Shown here: positions 21,608-30,737 of the stretch, in pieces
How positions within the stretch are numbered: the stretch's first letter is position 1
How the letters are laid out: every line of letters starts with the position of its first letter
NCBI GenBank assembly: GCA_963930955.1
Contig: OZ006967.1
Span: 310,001 to 374,000 of the forward strand
DNA length: 64,000 nt
DNA from: Scatomonas sp963930955
GTDB taxonomy: Bacteria; Bacillota; Clostridia; Lachnospirales; Lachnospiraceae
Reading direction: 5' to 3'
Made by a program: the position numbers and the translations under genes
Notes under the pieces: generated by a model
Database searches by the model: none
Seen by the model: only the letters and a program-made list of their open reading frames with translations
Told to the model about the DNA's origin: nothing

Positions 21608-23530
21608 TTAATAGAGCTTCGCACCCGCCGGGATACTGTCATCCAGCATCAGCAGATTCAGTCCTTCGTGTCCGTCGTACTCGTACACCGCGCTGATCAG
21701 CATACCCTCGGAGTCGATGCCCATCATCTTCCTCGGCGGCAGATTTGTGATCGCCACACAGGTCTTTCCGACCAGTTCTTCCGGCTCGTAATACTCGTGA
21801 ATTCCGCTTAAAATCGTGCGTTTCCGGTCTGTTCCGTCGTTCAGTGTGAACTTCAGGAGCTTCTTGGACTTCGGAACTGCCTCGCATGCCTCTACCTTTA
21901 CAACCCGGAAATCGGACTTGCTGAAGGTGTCAAAATCAACGGCATCCTCGAACAGCGGCTCGACTTTCACCTTGGAGAGATCCAGCTTCACAGCCGGTGC
22001 GGACTCCTCTTTCTTGTCCGATTTCTTGCCCTCGGCTCCGCCGATGCTCTTCATTGTGGGGAACAGCAATACGTCACGGATGGCAGCGCTGTCTGTGAGC
22101 AGCATGCACATCCGGTCGATGCCGAAGCCGATGCCTCCCGTGGGGGGCATACCGATCTCCAGGGCGTTCAGGAAGTCTTCGTCGGTGTGTTCTGCCTCCT
22201 CGTCCCCGGCTGCCGCGTTGGCGTCCTGCTGGGCGAAACGCTCCCGCTGGTCAATGGGATCGTTCAGCTCGGAGTAGGCGTTGGCCATTTCCCAGCCGTT
22301 CATAAAGAACTCGAAACGCTCCACATAATTGGGATCTTCCGGTTTCTTCTTGGTCAGCGGAGAGATCTCAATGGGATGATCCATAACAAAGGTAGGCTGG
22401 ATCATGTGTTCCTCCGCAAAGGCCTCGAAGAACAGGTTCAGGATATCCCCCTTCTTGTGGCGCTCCTCATACTCCACATGGTGCTCTTTTGCCAGTTCTC
22501 TGGCCTGCTCCAGGGTCTCCACCTGGTTCCAGTCCACCCCGGCGTACTCTTTCACAGCATCTATCATGGTGATGCGGCGGAAGGGCTGTCCCAGATCCAT
22601 CTCCACGCCGTTGTATACGATCTTCGTGGTTCCCAGAACCTCCTGGGCCACATGGCGGTACAGGTTTTCCGTGAGATCCATCATGCCGTTGTAATCCGTA
22701 TAGGCCTGATACAGCTCCATCAGGGTAAACTCCGGATTGTGGCGGGTATCCAGCCCCTCGTTCCGGAACACCCGGCCAATCTCGTAGACCCTCTCCAGGC
22801 CGCCTACGATCAGCCGCTTCAGATACAGTTCCAGGGAGATCCGCAGCTTAAAGTCCTCATCCAGGGCGTTAAAGTGGGTCTCAAAGGGTCTGGCCGCGGC
22901 TCCTCCCGCATTGGCCACCAGCATGGGGGTCTCCACCTCCAGGAAGCCCTGGCCGTTCAGGTAGCTGCGGATGCTGGCGATAATTCTGGACCGCTTGATA
23001 AAGGTATCCTTTACCTCGCTGTTCATGATCAGATCCACGTATCTCTGGCGGTAGCGGAGATCTGTATTGGTCAGGCCGTGGAACTTCTCCGGAAGGATCT
23101 GCAGGCTCTTGGACAGCAGGGTCAGCTCTGTGGCGTGGATGGAGATCTCCCCGGTCTTGGTCCGGAAGACCGTGCCTTTTACGCCGATGATGTCGCCGAT
23201 GTCCAGCTTCTTGAATTCTTTGTAGGATTCCTCTCCCAGATTGTCCCGGGCCACATAGCACTGGATCGTGCCCTGAAGGTCCTGCACATGGCAGAAGGAA
23301 GCCTTGCCCATGACACGCTTGCTCATCATTCTGCCTGCCACGGACACCTCTTTATCCTCAAGGCTTTCAAACTGATCCTTGATTTCCTGGCTGTGACGCG
23401 TCACATCGTATTTTGTGATCTGAAAGGGATCCCGTCCCTCCGCCTGAAGCTCCGAGAGCTTCTCCCGGCGCACCTTCAGAAGGTGGTTCAGATCCTGTTC
23501 CTGTGTCTGCTGCTTCTTCTGCTCTGCCAT
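21608..23530 (-). CDS. lysS: Lysyl-tRNA synthetase (class II) with C-terminal tRNA-binding domain
   Basis: Charges tRNA-Lys. The 640-residue protein has an OB anticodon domain (about 40-150), a class II core with motif 2 FRNEGLDTRHNPEF near 245 and motif 3 GIGFGIDRMCML near 470. After a charged linker it has an extra domain from about 535 to 640 (FRVVKVEACEAVPKSKKLLK, ending DDSIPAGAKLY), like the MetG C-terminal/Trbp111 tRNA-binding fold. Usual LysRS is about 500 residues. ATG 23530 follows GGAGAAGAG; an upstream ATG at 23590 lacks a site. Cotranscribed with greA. Confidence 0.95.
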   Translation of the reverse strand: MAEQKKQQTQEQDLNHLLKVRREKLSELQAEGRDPFQITKYDVTRHSQEIKDQFESLEDKEVSVAGRMMSKRVMGKASFCHVQDLQGTIQCYVARDNLGEESYKEFKKLDIGDIIGVKGTVFRTKTGEISIHATELTLLSKSLQILPEKFHGLTNTDLRYRQRYVDLIMNSEVKDTFIKRSRIIASIRSYLNGQGFLEVETPMLVANAGGAAARPFETHFNALDEDFKLRISLELYLKRLIVGGLERVYEIGRVFRNEGLDTRHNPEFTLMELYQAYTDYNGMMDLTENLYRHVAQEVLGTTKIVYNGVEMDLGQPFRRITMIDAVKEYAGVDWNQVETLEQARELAKEHHVEYEERHKKGDILNLFFEAFAEEHMIQPTFVMDHPIEISPLTKKKPEDPNYVERFEFFMNGWEMANAYSELNDPIDQRERFAQQDANAAAGDEEAEHTDEDFLNALEIGMPPTGGIGFGIDRMCMLLTDSAAIRDVLLFPTMKSIGGAEGKKSDKKEESAPAVKLDLSKVKVEPLFEDAVDFDTFSKSDFRVVKVEACEAVPKSKKLLKFTLNDGTDRKRTILSGIHEYYEPEELVGKTCVAITNLPPRKMMGIDSEGMLISAVYEYDGHEGLNLLMLDDSIPAGAKLY

Positions 23531-23605
23531 CTCTCTTCTCCGTTTCTCTCTGAAATCAGAGGATGCCGGTTTCTGTCCTGGCATCCTCATGGAATGAACT
23601 GGTTC

Positions 23606-24088
23606 TTAAACGTTTCTCTCAATGGTGAGTACTTTGTACTTCATCTGTCCCGCAGGGGATTCCACGCTGACGATATCTCCCACCTTGGCTCCGATGAGGG
23701 CCCGGCCTACCGGGGACTCATTGGAAATCTTGCCCTTGAGGCTGTTGGCCTCGGTGGAACCTACGATGGAAAACTCCATCTCTTCCTCAAACTCCATGTC
23801 ATATACGCTGACCTTGCAGCCGATGTTGATCTTGTCGGAGTCCACCTCGTCCTCCACTACCACCTCGGCGTTTTTGAGGATCTTCTCGATCTCCTCGATC
23901 CGGGCCTCAATGTCCCTCTGCTCGTCCTTGGCAGCATCGTACTCGGCATTCTCGGACAGGTCGCCCTGCTCTCTGGCCTCTTTGATCTTTCCGGCCACTT
24001 CTTTTCTCTTGTTGACCTTCAGATCATGCAGCTCATCCTCCAGCTTGCGGAGACCGGCATAGGTCAGGATATTCTTCTTTTCTTCCAT
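23606..24088 (-). CDS. greA: Transcription elongation factor GreA
   Basis: Rescues backtracked RNA polymerase by stimulating transcript cleavage. The 160-residue protein has the N-terminal coiled coil with acidic tip (EDELHDLKVNKRKEV, then AREQGDLSENAEYDAAKDEQ near 40-60) and the C-terminal FKBP-like domain (SPVGRALIGAKVGDIVSVES near 120-140). Length is normal. It starts the leftward greA-lysS operon, with a consensus promoter at 24225-24253. Confidence 0.95.
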   Translation of the reverse strand: MEEKKNILTYAGLRKLEDELHDLKVNKRKEVAGKIKEAREQGDLSENAEYDAAKDEQRDIEARIEEIEKILKNAEVVVEDEVDSDKINIGCKVSVYDMEFEEEMEFSIVGSTEANSLKGKISNESPVGRALIGAKVGDIVSVESPAGQMKYKVLTIERNV

Positions 24089-24224
24089 GTTATTCCGCTT
24101 CCTTTCTTAATTTATCCTGCGCAGGTCCCGCCCCCGCACAGCAAAAAAATACTCCCTGCGTTTATTTTCCAGCGGGAATTATCTTTCTTTCGGGTATACT
24201 TTCGCCTATCTTAACAATTATCGT

Positions 24225-24253
24225 ATTATAAGCCCGCCATAGCCGATTGTCAA
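24225..24253 (-). promoter_or_regulatory. Promoter of greA-lysS
   Basis: Minus strand TTGACA (24253-24248) and TATAAT (24230-24225) separated by 17 bases; both hexamers are perfect sigma-A consensus. About 135 bases of leader follow before the greA start. Confidence 0.88.
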
Positions 24254-24310
24254 GACGCAAATGCGAAGGGCCCGGGCAAATATAACACAGGATCCGTCTG
24301 TCAACGGTTT

Positions 24311-25270
24311 TTATAAACATTCCAGGGCCTCCCGAAGTTCCTCCGGGCTTTCCACTGTGTTGATTTTTCCCCGCAGCTTTGCGGAATGGGGGAAGCCTGC
24401 GGTGTACCAGGCCACATGCTTCCGCATTTCCCGGATGCCGGTGTAGGCTCCCTTGGCTACGATCAGCATTTCCATATGGCGGAAGATCATTTCCTTTACC
24501 GCCTGCCGGTCCGGGGGCGGAAGCAGGACTCCCTCCTCCAGATAGCGGAGGGTTCGGGAAAAGATCCAGGGATTTCCCTGGGCGCCCCGGGCGATCATGA
24601 CCCCGTCGCAGCCGGTCTCCCGGAACATGGCCGCTGCCTTTTCCGGGCTGTCCACATCTCCGTTGCCGATCACGGGAATGGAAACCGCCTCCTTCACCCG
24701 GCGGATGATCTCCCAGTCCGCCTTGCCGGAATAAAACTGCTCCCGGGTCCGGCCATGAACCACAATGGCCGCCGCCCCGGCATCCTCCAGGATCCTGGCC
24801 ATCTCCACCGCGTTTACATGTTCCTCGTCGAAGCCTTTGCGGATCTTTACGGTCACCGGTTTTTTTACTGCTTTTACCAGGGCTCTCACGATGTCCCCCG
24901 CCAGACGGGGATCTTTCATCAGGGCGGAACCCTCCCCGTTATTGACCACCTTGGGCACCGGACAGCCCATGTTCACATCCAGGATATCAAAATTTCTCTC
25001 CTGGATCTGGCGGGCGGCTTCCGCCATGGTTTCCGGCTCGCAACCGAACAGCTGCAGGGCCGCCGGCCGCTCTCTCTCATCAATGGCCATGAGCAGACCG
25101 GTATTTTTATTCTTATATAAGATCGCCTTGGCGCTGACCATCTCTGTACAGACCAGCCCCGCCCCCTGCTCCTTGCAGAGCAGCCGGAAGGGCAGATCCG
25201 TCACCCCGGCCATGGGAGCCAGAATCAGGGGCTTTTCGATCTCCAGGTTTCCGATCCTAAGAGGCTTCAT
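24311..25270 (-). CDS. dusB: tRNA-dihydrouridine synthase
   Basis: Reduces uridines in the tRNA D-loop using FMN and NADPH. The 319-residue TIM-barrel protein shows LAPMAGVTDLPFR near 17-29, the catalytic-Cys motif NMGCPVPKVVNNGEGSALM near 100-118, KIRKGFD, and GNGDVDSPE/GVMIARGAQGNPW near 200-230. It belongs to the DusB group typical of Firmicutes. It overlaps the DUF6145 gene by four bases (ATGA). Same operon as birA and argF. Confidence 0.93.
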   Translation of the reverse strand: MKPLRIGNLEIEKPLILAPMAGVTDLPFRLLCKEQGAGLVCTEMVSAKAILYKNKNTGLLMAIDERERPAALQLFGCEPETMAEAARQIQERNFDILDVNMGCPVPKVVNNGEGSALMKDPRLAGDIVRALVKAVKKPVTVKIRKGFDEEHVNAVEMARILEDAGAAAIVVHGRTREQFYSGKADWEIIRRVKEAVSIPVIGNGDVDSPEKAAAMFRETGCDGVMIARGAQGNPWIFSRTLRYLEEGVLLPPPDRQAVKEMIFRHMEMLIVAKGAYTGIREMRKHVAWYTAGFPHSAKLRGKINTVESPEELREALECL

Positions 25271-25599
25271 TTTTCTATGTCCTCCCCCAGGAAGAATACT
25301 TTATAAAACAATTCCAGAGAACGGAACAGTTCCTCCTTCTCCCGGCGCAGCTCCTTGATCCTTAAGGGGCCGCCGATCTCATCGTACATGGCGTCCGCCT
25401 CCAGGGCCTCCGTCCGGAACTCCAGTTCTCCCTCCGGAGTAAATTCCAGCGTAAGGATCCCGCCGATCTCCTCCGTAAACATCACGCACAGGATCTGCAG
25501 GTCCTCCTGGATGGTCTGGGGAAGACTTGCGAAATCCGGATTAAAATAATATTTTTTTTCGTAGGCGTTGGCCCCGCACAGTACCGTGTTTTCTTCCAT
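25267..25599 (-). CDS. DUF6145-like conserved protein
   Basis: A 110-residue acidic protein (MEENTVLCGANAYEKKYYFN, later EEIGGILTLEFTPEGELEFR). It resembles the DUF6145 family, conserved in Lachnospiraceae, often beside dusB and birA. Function unknown. ATG 25599 follows AAGGAG. No membrane segment or metal motif. Confidence 0.7.
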   Translation of the reverse strand: MEENTVLCGANAYEKKYYFNPDFASLPQTIQEDLQILCVMFTEEIGGILTLEFTPEGELEFRTEALEADAMYDEIGGPLRIKELRREKEELFRSLELFYKVFFLGEDIEK

Positions 25600-25608
25600 A
25601 CTCTCTCC

Positions 25609-26412
25609 TTATATATATCCGTAGATTCCCCGGACAGATACCTCCCCGGCAAAAACCGCTTCTATGGCGCCGGTGTCCTGCCGGCGGACCAGCAGTTCTC
25701 CCAGCTCGTTGATCCCCAAAGCCGTTCCCTCAAAGGGCTCTTTCAGATCCAGGACCCGCACATGACGGCCCCGGTTGGCCAGGAGCTCCTGATAATCTTC
25801 CCGGAGCAGTTCCAGATTTTCTGTCTGCAGAAATTTCCGGTAGGACTCAAAAAATTCTGTCAGCACCGCCGCCGCCGTCTCTTCCCGGGAAACGTATCGT
25901 CCCAGTTCCAGCTTCAGGGAGGATGCCCTGCTCTTAAGTTCTTCCGGAAACACCTGGGTATTTACATTGATGCCGATGCCGATGACCACAAACTCTCCCC
26001 GGGGGGACATCTCTGTCAGGATCCCGCAGAGCTTGCGCCCCTGACAGACCACATCGTTGGGCCATTTAATCTCCGCCCTCAGACCGCTGACCCGGCGGAT
26101 CCCCCTGGCCGCCGCCAGTCCCATAACCAGGGTCAGCATGGAAATATGCTCCCGGGACACGGAAGGCCGCAGCAGAAGGCTCATATAGATAGAAGTCCCG
26201 GCGGGAGATTCCCAGTTCCGGCCTCTGCGGCCTTTGCCGGCGGTCTGCTCCTCCGCCAGAAAAACGGTCCCTTGCGGGGCCCCGTCTCTTCCCTCCGCCT
26301 TTGCCCAGTCATTGGTGGAACCCACTGTTTCCCGGTAAAAAAGAGAGCAGCCGGCTTCGCTCTCTTTCAGCCGGCGCTCTATTTCTGTAATGTTCAGTCT
26401 CTCTGGATTCAT
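25609..26412 (-). CDS. birA: Biotin--[acetyl-CoA-carboxylase] ligase
   Basis: Attaches biotin to carboxylase carrier domains. The 267-residue protein has the catalytic GKGRRGRNWESPAG near 73-86, SIYMSLLLRP, the WPNDV motif (IKWPNDVVCQGRKLCGIL near 120-137), and a C-terminal SH3-like domain. It lacks the N-terminal HTH seen in bifunctional BirA, so it is the non-repressor type, unless the short ITEIERRLKE start is a remnant. Overlaps argF by four bases. Confidence 0.93.
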   Translation of the reverse strand: MNPERLNITEIERRLKESEAGCSLFYRETVGSTNDWAKAEGRDGAPQGTVFLAEEQTAGKGRRGRNWESPAGTSIYMSLLLRPSVSREHISMLTLVMGLAAARGIRRVSGLRAEIKWPNDVVCQGRKLCGILTEMSPRGEFVVIGIGINVNTQVFPEELKSRASSLKLELGRYVSREETAAAVLTEFFESYRKFLQTENLELLREDYQELLANRGRHVRVLDLKEPFEGTALGINELGELLVRRQDTGAIEAVFAGEVSVRGIYGYI

Positions 26413-27401
26413 ACAGCCCCCAGGGTAGCGGCCATGACCGCCTTGATGGTGTGCATGCGGTTCTCCGCCTCGTCGAATACTTTAGACTGGGGAGACTCAA
26501 AGACTTCATCGGTAACTTCCATGTCCGCAATGCCGAATTTTTCCTGGATCTCTTTACCGATCTTGGTTTTCAGATCATGGAAGGCAGGCAGGCAGTGAAG
26601 GAAGATGGCCTGGGGCCCGGCATTCTCCATGACCTTGGCCGTCACTTTGTAGGGACTCAGATCCCGGATCCGCGCCTCCCACACTTCGTCCGGCTCTCCC
26701 ATGGACACCCATACATCCGTGTAGATTACATCGGCTCCTTTTGTAGCCGCCACTACGTTTTCCGTGAGGGTGATGGTCCCGCCGCTTTCCTCCGCGTATT
26801 TCTCACACTGAGCTACCAGCTTGGCGTTGGGGAAATAAGCCTCCGGAGAACAGGCGGTAAAATGCATGCCCAGTTTTGAACAGCCGATCATCAGGGAATT
26901 TCCCATATTGTAGCGGGCATCCCCCATGTAAACCAGCCGGATATCCTTCAGACGGCCGAAATGCTCCCGGATGGTCAGCATATCCGCCAGGATCTGGGTG
27001 GGATGGTACTCGTTGGTAAGACCGTTCCACACAGGAACTCCCGCATGTTTTGCCAGATCTTCCACAATTTCCTGTCCGAACCCCCGGTATTCAATGCCGT
27101 CAAACATTCTTCCCAGAACCCGGGCGGTATCAGGAATACTCTCTTTTTTGCCGATCTGGGAACCGGAAGGATCCAGATAAGTGGTCCCCATACCCAGATC
27201 ATGGGCTGCCACCTCAAAAGAGCAGCGGGTTCTGGTGCTGGTCTTCTCAAAAATCAGGGCTACGTTTTTTCCCCGGAGCGTATCCACCGGCACCCCTCTC
27301 TTTTTCTTATCCTTTAAATCCGCAGCCAGATCCAGAAGCCCTGTGATCTCCTCCGGTGTAAAATCTTTCAGTGTTAAAAAATTCCGGCCTTTTAAATTCA
27401 T
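26409..27401 (-). CDS. argF: Ornithine carbamoyltransferase
   Basis: Makes citrulline from ornithine and carbamoyl phosphate in arginine synthesis. The 330-residue protein has the STRTRCSFE carbamoyl-phosphate motif near 55-63, GTTYLDPSGSQIGKKESIPD, the ornithine-side SMGEPDE, and HCLPAFHD near 270-277. AGGAGG precedes the ATG at 27401. It starts the argF-birA-DUF6145-dusB operon. No ARG box or T-box was identified. Confidence 0.93.
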   Translation of the reverse strand: MNLKGRNFLTLKDFTPEEITGLLDLAADLKDKKKRGVPVDTLRGKNVALIFEKTSTRTRCSFEVAAHDLGMGTTYLDPSGSQIGKKESIPDTARVLGRMFDGIEYRGFGQEIVEDLAKHAGVPVWNGLTNEYHPTQILADMLTIREHFGRLKDIRLVYMGDARYNMGNSLMIGCSKLGMHFTACSPEAYFPNAKLVAQCEKYAEESGGTITLTENVVAATKGADVIYTDVWVSMGEPDEVWEARIRDLSPYKVTAKVMENAGPQAIFLHCLPAFHDLKTKIGKEIQEKFGIADMEVTDEVFESPQSKVFDEAENRMHTIKAVMAATLGAV

Positions 27402-27474
27402 TTTTTTATCCTCCTGTTATCTCCTCCGGGCTTTTATTTCCCGGCTGCCGCATCCTTATCTGTCGCAATCTCTT

Positions 27475-27576
27475 TCAGCGAAGTCGCCAGACTGGCCAGC
27501 CCTGCAGATCCCAGGGCACGATGATCTCGATCACAAGAAGTACGATCAAAATAACCAGCCAACGAATCGGATTCAC
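27475..27576 (-). CDS. Possible small membrane peptide upstream of argF
   Basis: GTG at 27576 after AAGGGAGAG reads VNPIRWLVILIVLLVIEIIV then a short tail and TGA, 33 residues. The hydrophobic helix resembles the first helix of NfeD-like proteins, but the rest is missing; another frame continues GLASLATSLKEIATDKDAAA. It may be a decayed gene or a real small peptide. Low certainty. Confidence 0.3.
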   Translation of the reverse strand: MNPIRWLVILIVLLVIEIIVPWDLQGWPVWRLR

Positions 27577-27828
27577 ATTCTCTCCCTTCCCGGTCCTTCC
27601 AGGTATGATCCGGACCGGATTCGCTTATACGGCTTTATCATACTATATTTTATTTCAAAACACAAGAAAGGGATTCCAGGGCTGTTTACGTCCTGCAAGG
27701 AAGAAAAACAAAGATTTATACGAAACAAAATGAGATTTTCATAATGTGAGATGAAAAATATCCGAGAGAACCGCTCAAACTGCAGGCATTACTTGCGGAA
27801 TACGGGCGGATTCTGGATGTTCTCTGCG

Positions 27829-27946
27829 TTACGGTAGAAAAGCGCGGGGAAATACCGGTAGATTTGCAATTTCCTTTATAATTACGGTAGAAACGCCCGG
27901 GGAAGTACGGTTAGATTTGAGATTCCCTTTATAATTGCGGTAGAAA
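27829..27946. repeat. Tandem 53-bp repeats, about 2.2 copies
   Basis: Units start at 27829, 27882 and 27935 (TTACGGTAGAAA, TTACGGTAGAAA, TTGCGGTAGAAA), exactly 53 bases apart. Each full unit also holds a second CGGT(T)AGATTTG element and ends TTTCCTTTATAA or similar. More CGGTA half sites lie up to 28070. No coding frame is apparent. Confidence 0.7.
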
Positions 27947-28071
27947 CGTCGAGGTTTCTTCAAATTGCCCATAAAAAACTACCGGAAGATTTTGAGTGTT
28001 CCCTGAAATGACCGTAGTAACTGTCTAAACTGTACCGTTTCAATTAAGGTTCTTTCAAAATTACGGTATTT

Positions 28072-28367
28072 AGGGGAGGTCCATGCTTGCATGGCCTCCC
28101 CTCAGCTGCTTTACGGGTGTGTTCCCTCCACTAAGCTCATCCTACGCTCTGCTTGGATTCGCTAAGGGTCGGGAACGATCTCGCACTAAGCGCAAGCTTC
28201 GCCTACGGCTCGCTTTTATTAATATAAGCTGATTGCTCCGTGCTCCGCACTCTCGCAATCACCGTCGAAATTCCCACTCCGGCCTGCCGGCCTTCCTGCT
28301 CATTTCGACTTGCCCGGCAAATATCTGAGGGGAGGCCCATGCCCGCATGGCCTCCCCTCAGCTGCTT
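28072..28367. repeat. Two direct copies of a 39-bp hairpin repeat flanking 217 bp of non-coding DNA
   Basis: Copies at 28072-28110 and 28328-28367 differ at a few bases. Each forms a hairpin from GGGGAGG, CCATGC, GCATGGCCTCCCC, and ends CAGCTGCTT. Between them I see no gene. The right copy lies about 13 bases past the stop of the cell-wall hydrolase and may act as its terminator. The pair resembles a REP-type or small non-autonomous element. Confidence 0.65.
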
Positions 28368-28380
28368 GCCGGGGCTTATA

Positions 28381-29484
28381 TTAATAAAAGTGCTGGTATC
28401 CGATCTGGATGCCCTGGCCGTAGCCGCTGTTGAAGTACAGGCAGCTGCCTACCGGGTTTTCGCCGTTTAAGGCTGCCTGGGCTGCTTCGTAGCAGTCGCT
28501 TCTGGCGCCTGTGGCCAGTACACTGGCCAGCGCGCCGGAGTATGCCGGGGTAAACTGGCCGCTCTGATAGATGACTTCTGTAATGGTGTTGGGGAAGGAG
28601 GGGCTGGCTACACGGTTCAGTACCACGGCTCCTACTGCTACCTTACCGGTGCGGCTCTCTCCGCCGGCCTCGCACTGGATCAGAGCTGCCAGAAGATCCA
28701 GTTCGCTGCTGCTGACAGATACGTTCTGGCTGGCTGCTTCTGTTTCTTCCGCCTGCGCGGCGGCTTCTTCCGCTGCCTGACGGGCCGCTTCTGCTTCTGC
28801 TGCCTCCGCTGCCTGACGGGCCGCTTCTGCTTCTGCTGCCTCTGCTGCCTGACGGGCGGCCTCTTCCTCGGCCAGCTTCTGCTGATATTCTTCTGCTGTC
28901 ATAGCCTTATGAGAAATGTCTCCCAATTCCACATACTCGGCAAATAAATAGGCTTCCTGTCCGTCATGCTGGATCTTATACCAGTCCTGATTTTTTTCCA
29001 GGATCCGGACAGGGTCTCCCTCCAGCTCCTGATCCAGGATCTGGCTTTCGGTGCTGGCTTCCGCCCGGACATTCAGTACATCCGCGGTTACCGTTCCATC
29101 AAAACCGTAAACATTTTTATAATGTACTCTGGCCTCCTCGCCAAATACCAGCAGGTCCGTCCGGATGTATCCCTCCACATTGCCGGAGCGGATCCGGGTC
29201 CAGTCTCCCTCTTTTTCCACAACATCTGCCTGGCATCCGGGAAGGATCACTCCTACGATCTCCGCCTCCAGGGAAGGCTCCCTGCGGATATTTCCATATG
29301 TCTGTACATTGGCGGCCGCCTTCTCCGCCCAGGCTGCCGTATCCAGAACGGTTGCCGCTGCGGTCTGCTCCACTTCTGTATTTTCTGCGTTTTTTTCTGT
29401 TCCTGCGTAAACCGGTGCCGCCATCATCAGACTCAGCGCCACAGCGCCTCCGATTACTGCTGCATTCTTCGATCTGCGTCTCAT
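28381..29484 (-). CDS. Secreted SleB-type cell-wall hydrolase with SH3 domains
   Basis: A 367-residue exported protein. An N-terminal signal peptide (AVIGGAVALSLMMAAPVYAG) ends near residue 28. Two bacterial SH3 domains follow (about 70-115 and 135-185). Then comes an Ala/Glu-rich repeat with the unit AEAARQAAEA, probably a coiled stalk. The C-terminal Hydrolase_2 (SleB) domain starts LDLLAALIQCEAGGES, with the likely catalytic Glu, and ends CLYFNSGYGQGIQIG. It probably cuts peptidoglycan. ATG 29484 follows GGAGG. Confidence 0.9.
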   Translation of the reverse strand: MRRRSKNAAVIGGAVALSLMMAAPVYAGTEKNAENTEVEQTAAATVLDTAAWAEKAAANVQTYGNIRREPSLEAEIVGVILPGCQADVVEKEGDWTRIRSGNVEGYIRTDLLVFGEEARVHYKNVYGFDGTVTADVLNVRAEASTESQILDQELEGDPVRILEKNQDWYKIQHDGQEAYLFAEYVELGDISHKAMTAEEYQQKLAEEEAARQAAEAAEAEAARQAAEAAEAEAARQAAEEAAAQAEETEAASQNVSVSSSELDLLAALIQCEAGGESRTGKVAVGAVVLNRVASPSFPNTITEVIYQSGQFTPAYSGALASVLATGARSDCYEAAQAALNGENPVGSCLYFNSGYGQGIQIGYQHFY

Positions 29485-29739
29485 AAACATACCTCCATTC
29501 TTCCGGAGTCTTCTTTCTCCGGCTGAGAGCAATTCTTTTCTGCTCTTCATAATTATTACATATTTGTTAAATCTTATTACGAAATGATTCTATCATCGTT
29601 AATAAATGTTGTCAACCGTAGTTTTTATGTAACATCTTTTTCAAAAACTGCCGTTCTTTGTGCAGAACTTACAAAAAGGAGATTTCCTTTCTGTGGAAAT
29701 CTCCTTTTCAAGAAGGTATGTCTTTTTTCTTTTCTTTTA

Positions 29740-30723
29740 TCAGGGTTTTTCAAAGGGAAATACGATTCCCAGCTGATTCCGGATCTGATCCATCTGTCTC
29801 ATGATCTCCAGCGTCTCCTGGTGGGGCATCTCCGGACATTGGATCTGTCCCTGCTCCAGAGCCCGCTTGCAGGCCAGCACTTCATATTCGTAGCCGGTGA
29901 TCTGTTCCGGAACTGTAAGCTCCCTGCGGATCTCCGGTTTTTCCCGGTTGGGGCCCCAGACAATGATTTTCTGGGGATTGTTGATGTTTTCTACCGTAAT
30001 AAAACCGTCCCGGCCGCAGATCAAGCCTCTTCTGTCGGTAAGGGTATACATGGTGGTAAACATGGTGGCCATTTTTCCGTTCTGATACTGGAGCATTACC
30101 GTATTCTGGCCGTCCACGCCGGTGGCTGTGGGCACCATGGATGCGTAAATGTTCTTAATGTCGTCTCCCAGGATCATGCTGGAAAAGTTCAGGGTATAGA
30201 CGGTCAGGTCCAGCAGGCAGCCCCCTGCCAGCTCCGGATCCACCATCCGCCGGTTCCCGTCGATTTTATATCCCAGGTTGGAGGAAACGGTCATGACTTC
30301 GCCGATCTCTCCCTGGGCGATCAGATCGCTGATCATCTGTCTGGAAGGCATGTAGCGGGTCCAGATCGCTTCTGTCAGCAGCAGCTTCTTTTCCTCTGCC
30401 ATCCGGATCATTTCTTCCGCCTGCGCCGTGTTGGCGGCAAAAGATTTTTCGCAAAGAACATTCCGGCCGGCCCGCAGAGCCTCCAGGGTCCACCTGTGAT
30501 GCAGAGAATGGGGGAGGGCAATGTATACCAGATCCACCTGGCTGTCGTTCAGCATCTCCTCATAGGAACCATAGGCTTTCTCAAATCCCCATTTCCTGGC
30601 AAATGCTTCCGCCCGGTCCAGATCTCTGGCGGCGATGGCATAGCATTCCGCTTCCTTCATGGGCCCTACGGTAGCGGCCATCTTCTCCGCAATTCCGCCT
30701 GCGCCTAAAATACCTACCTTCAT
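29740..30723 (-). CDS. Gfo/Idh/MocA-family oxidoreductase
   Basis: A 327-residue NAD(P)-dependent sugar dehydrogenase-type protein. The Rossmann motif GILGAGGIAEKMA is at 4-16, the EK-P-like motif CEKSFAANTAQAEEM near 92-106, and the C-terminal domain has YKIDGNRRMVDPELAGGCLL, where D and P define a sugar-binding pocket. Substrate unknown. It directly follows the deacetylase-like gene, 15 bases apart. Confidence 0.9.
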   Translation of the reverse strand: MKVGILGAGGIAEKMAATVGPMKEAECYAIAARDLDRAEAFARKWGFEKAYGSYEEMLNDSQVDLVYIALPHSLHHRWTLEALRAGRNVLCEKSFAANTAQAEEMIRMAEEKKLLLTEAIWTRYMPSRQMISDLIAQGEIGEVMTVSSNLGYKIDGNRRMVDPELAGGCLLDLTVYTLNFSSMILGDDIKNIYASMVPTATGVDGQNTVMLQYQNGKMATMFTTMYTLTDRRGLICGRDGFITVENINNPQKIIVWGPNREKPEIRRELTVPEQITGYEYEVLACKRALEQGQIQCPEMPHQETLEIMRQMDQIRNQLGIVFPFEKP

Positions 30724-30737
30724 TTTATAATCTCCTT

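Noticed and set aside
22187..24214. A 675-codon open frame on the plus strand antisense to lysS and greA
   Set aside because: It is the shadow of two certain genes; its composition is that of GC-rich antisense frames and no domain is visible.
23531..24300. T-box or riboswitch before lysS or greA
   Set aside because: A normal promoter and a short leader are present; no T-box sequence or aptamer-like fold was recognised.
28720..28880. Tandem DNA repeat within the cell-wall hydrolase gene as a regulatory array
   Set aside because: It encodes the in-frame AEAARQAAEA stalk with a period in multiples of three, so it is a protein repeat.
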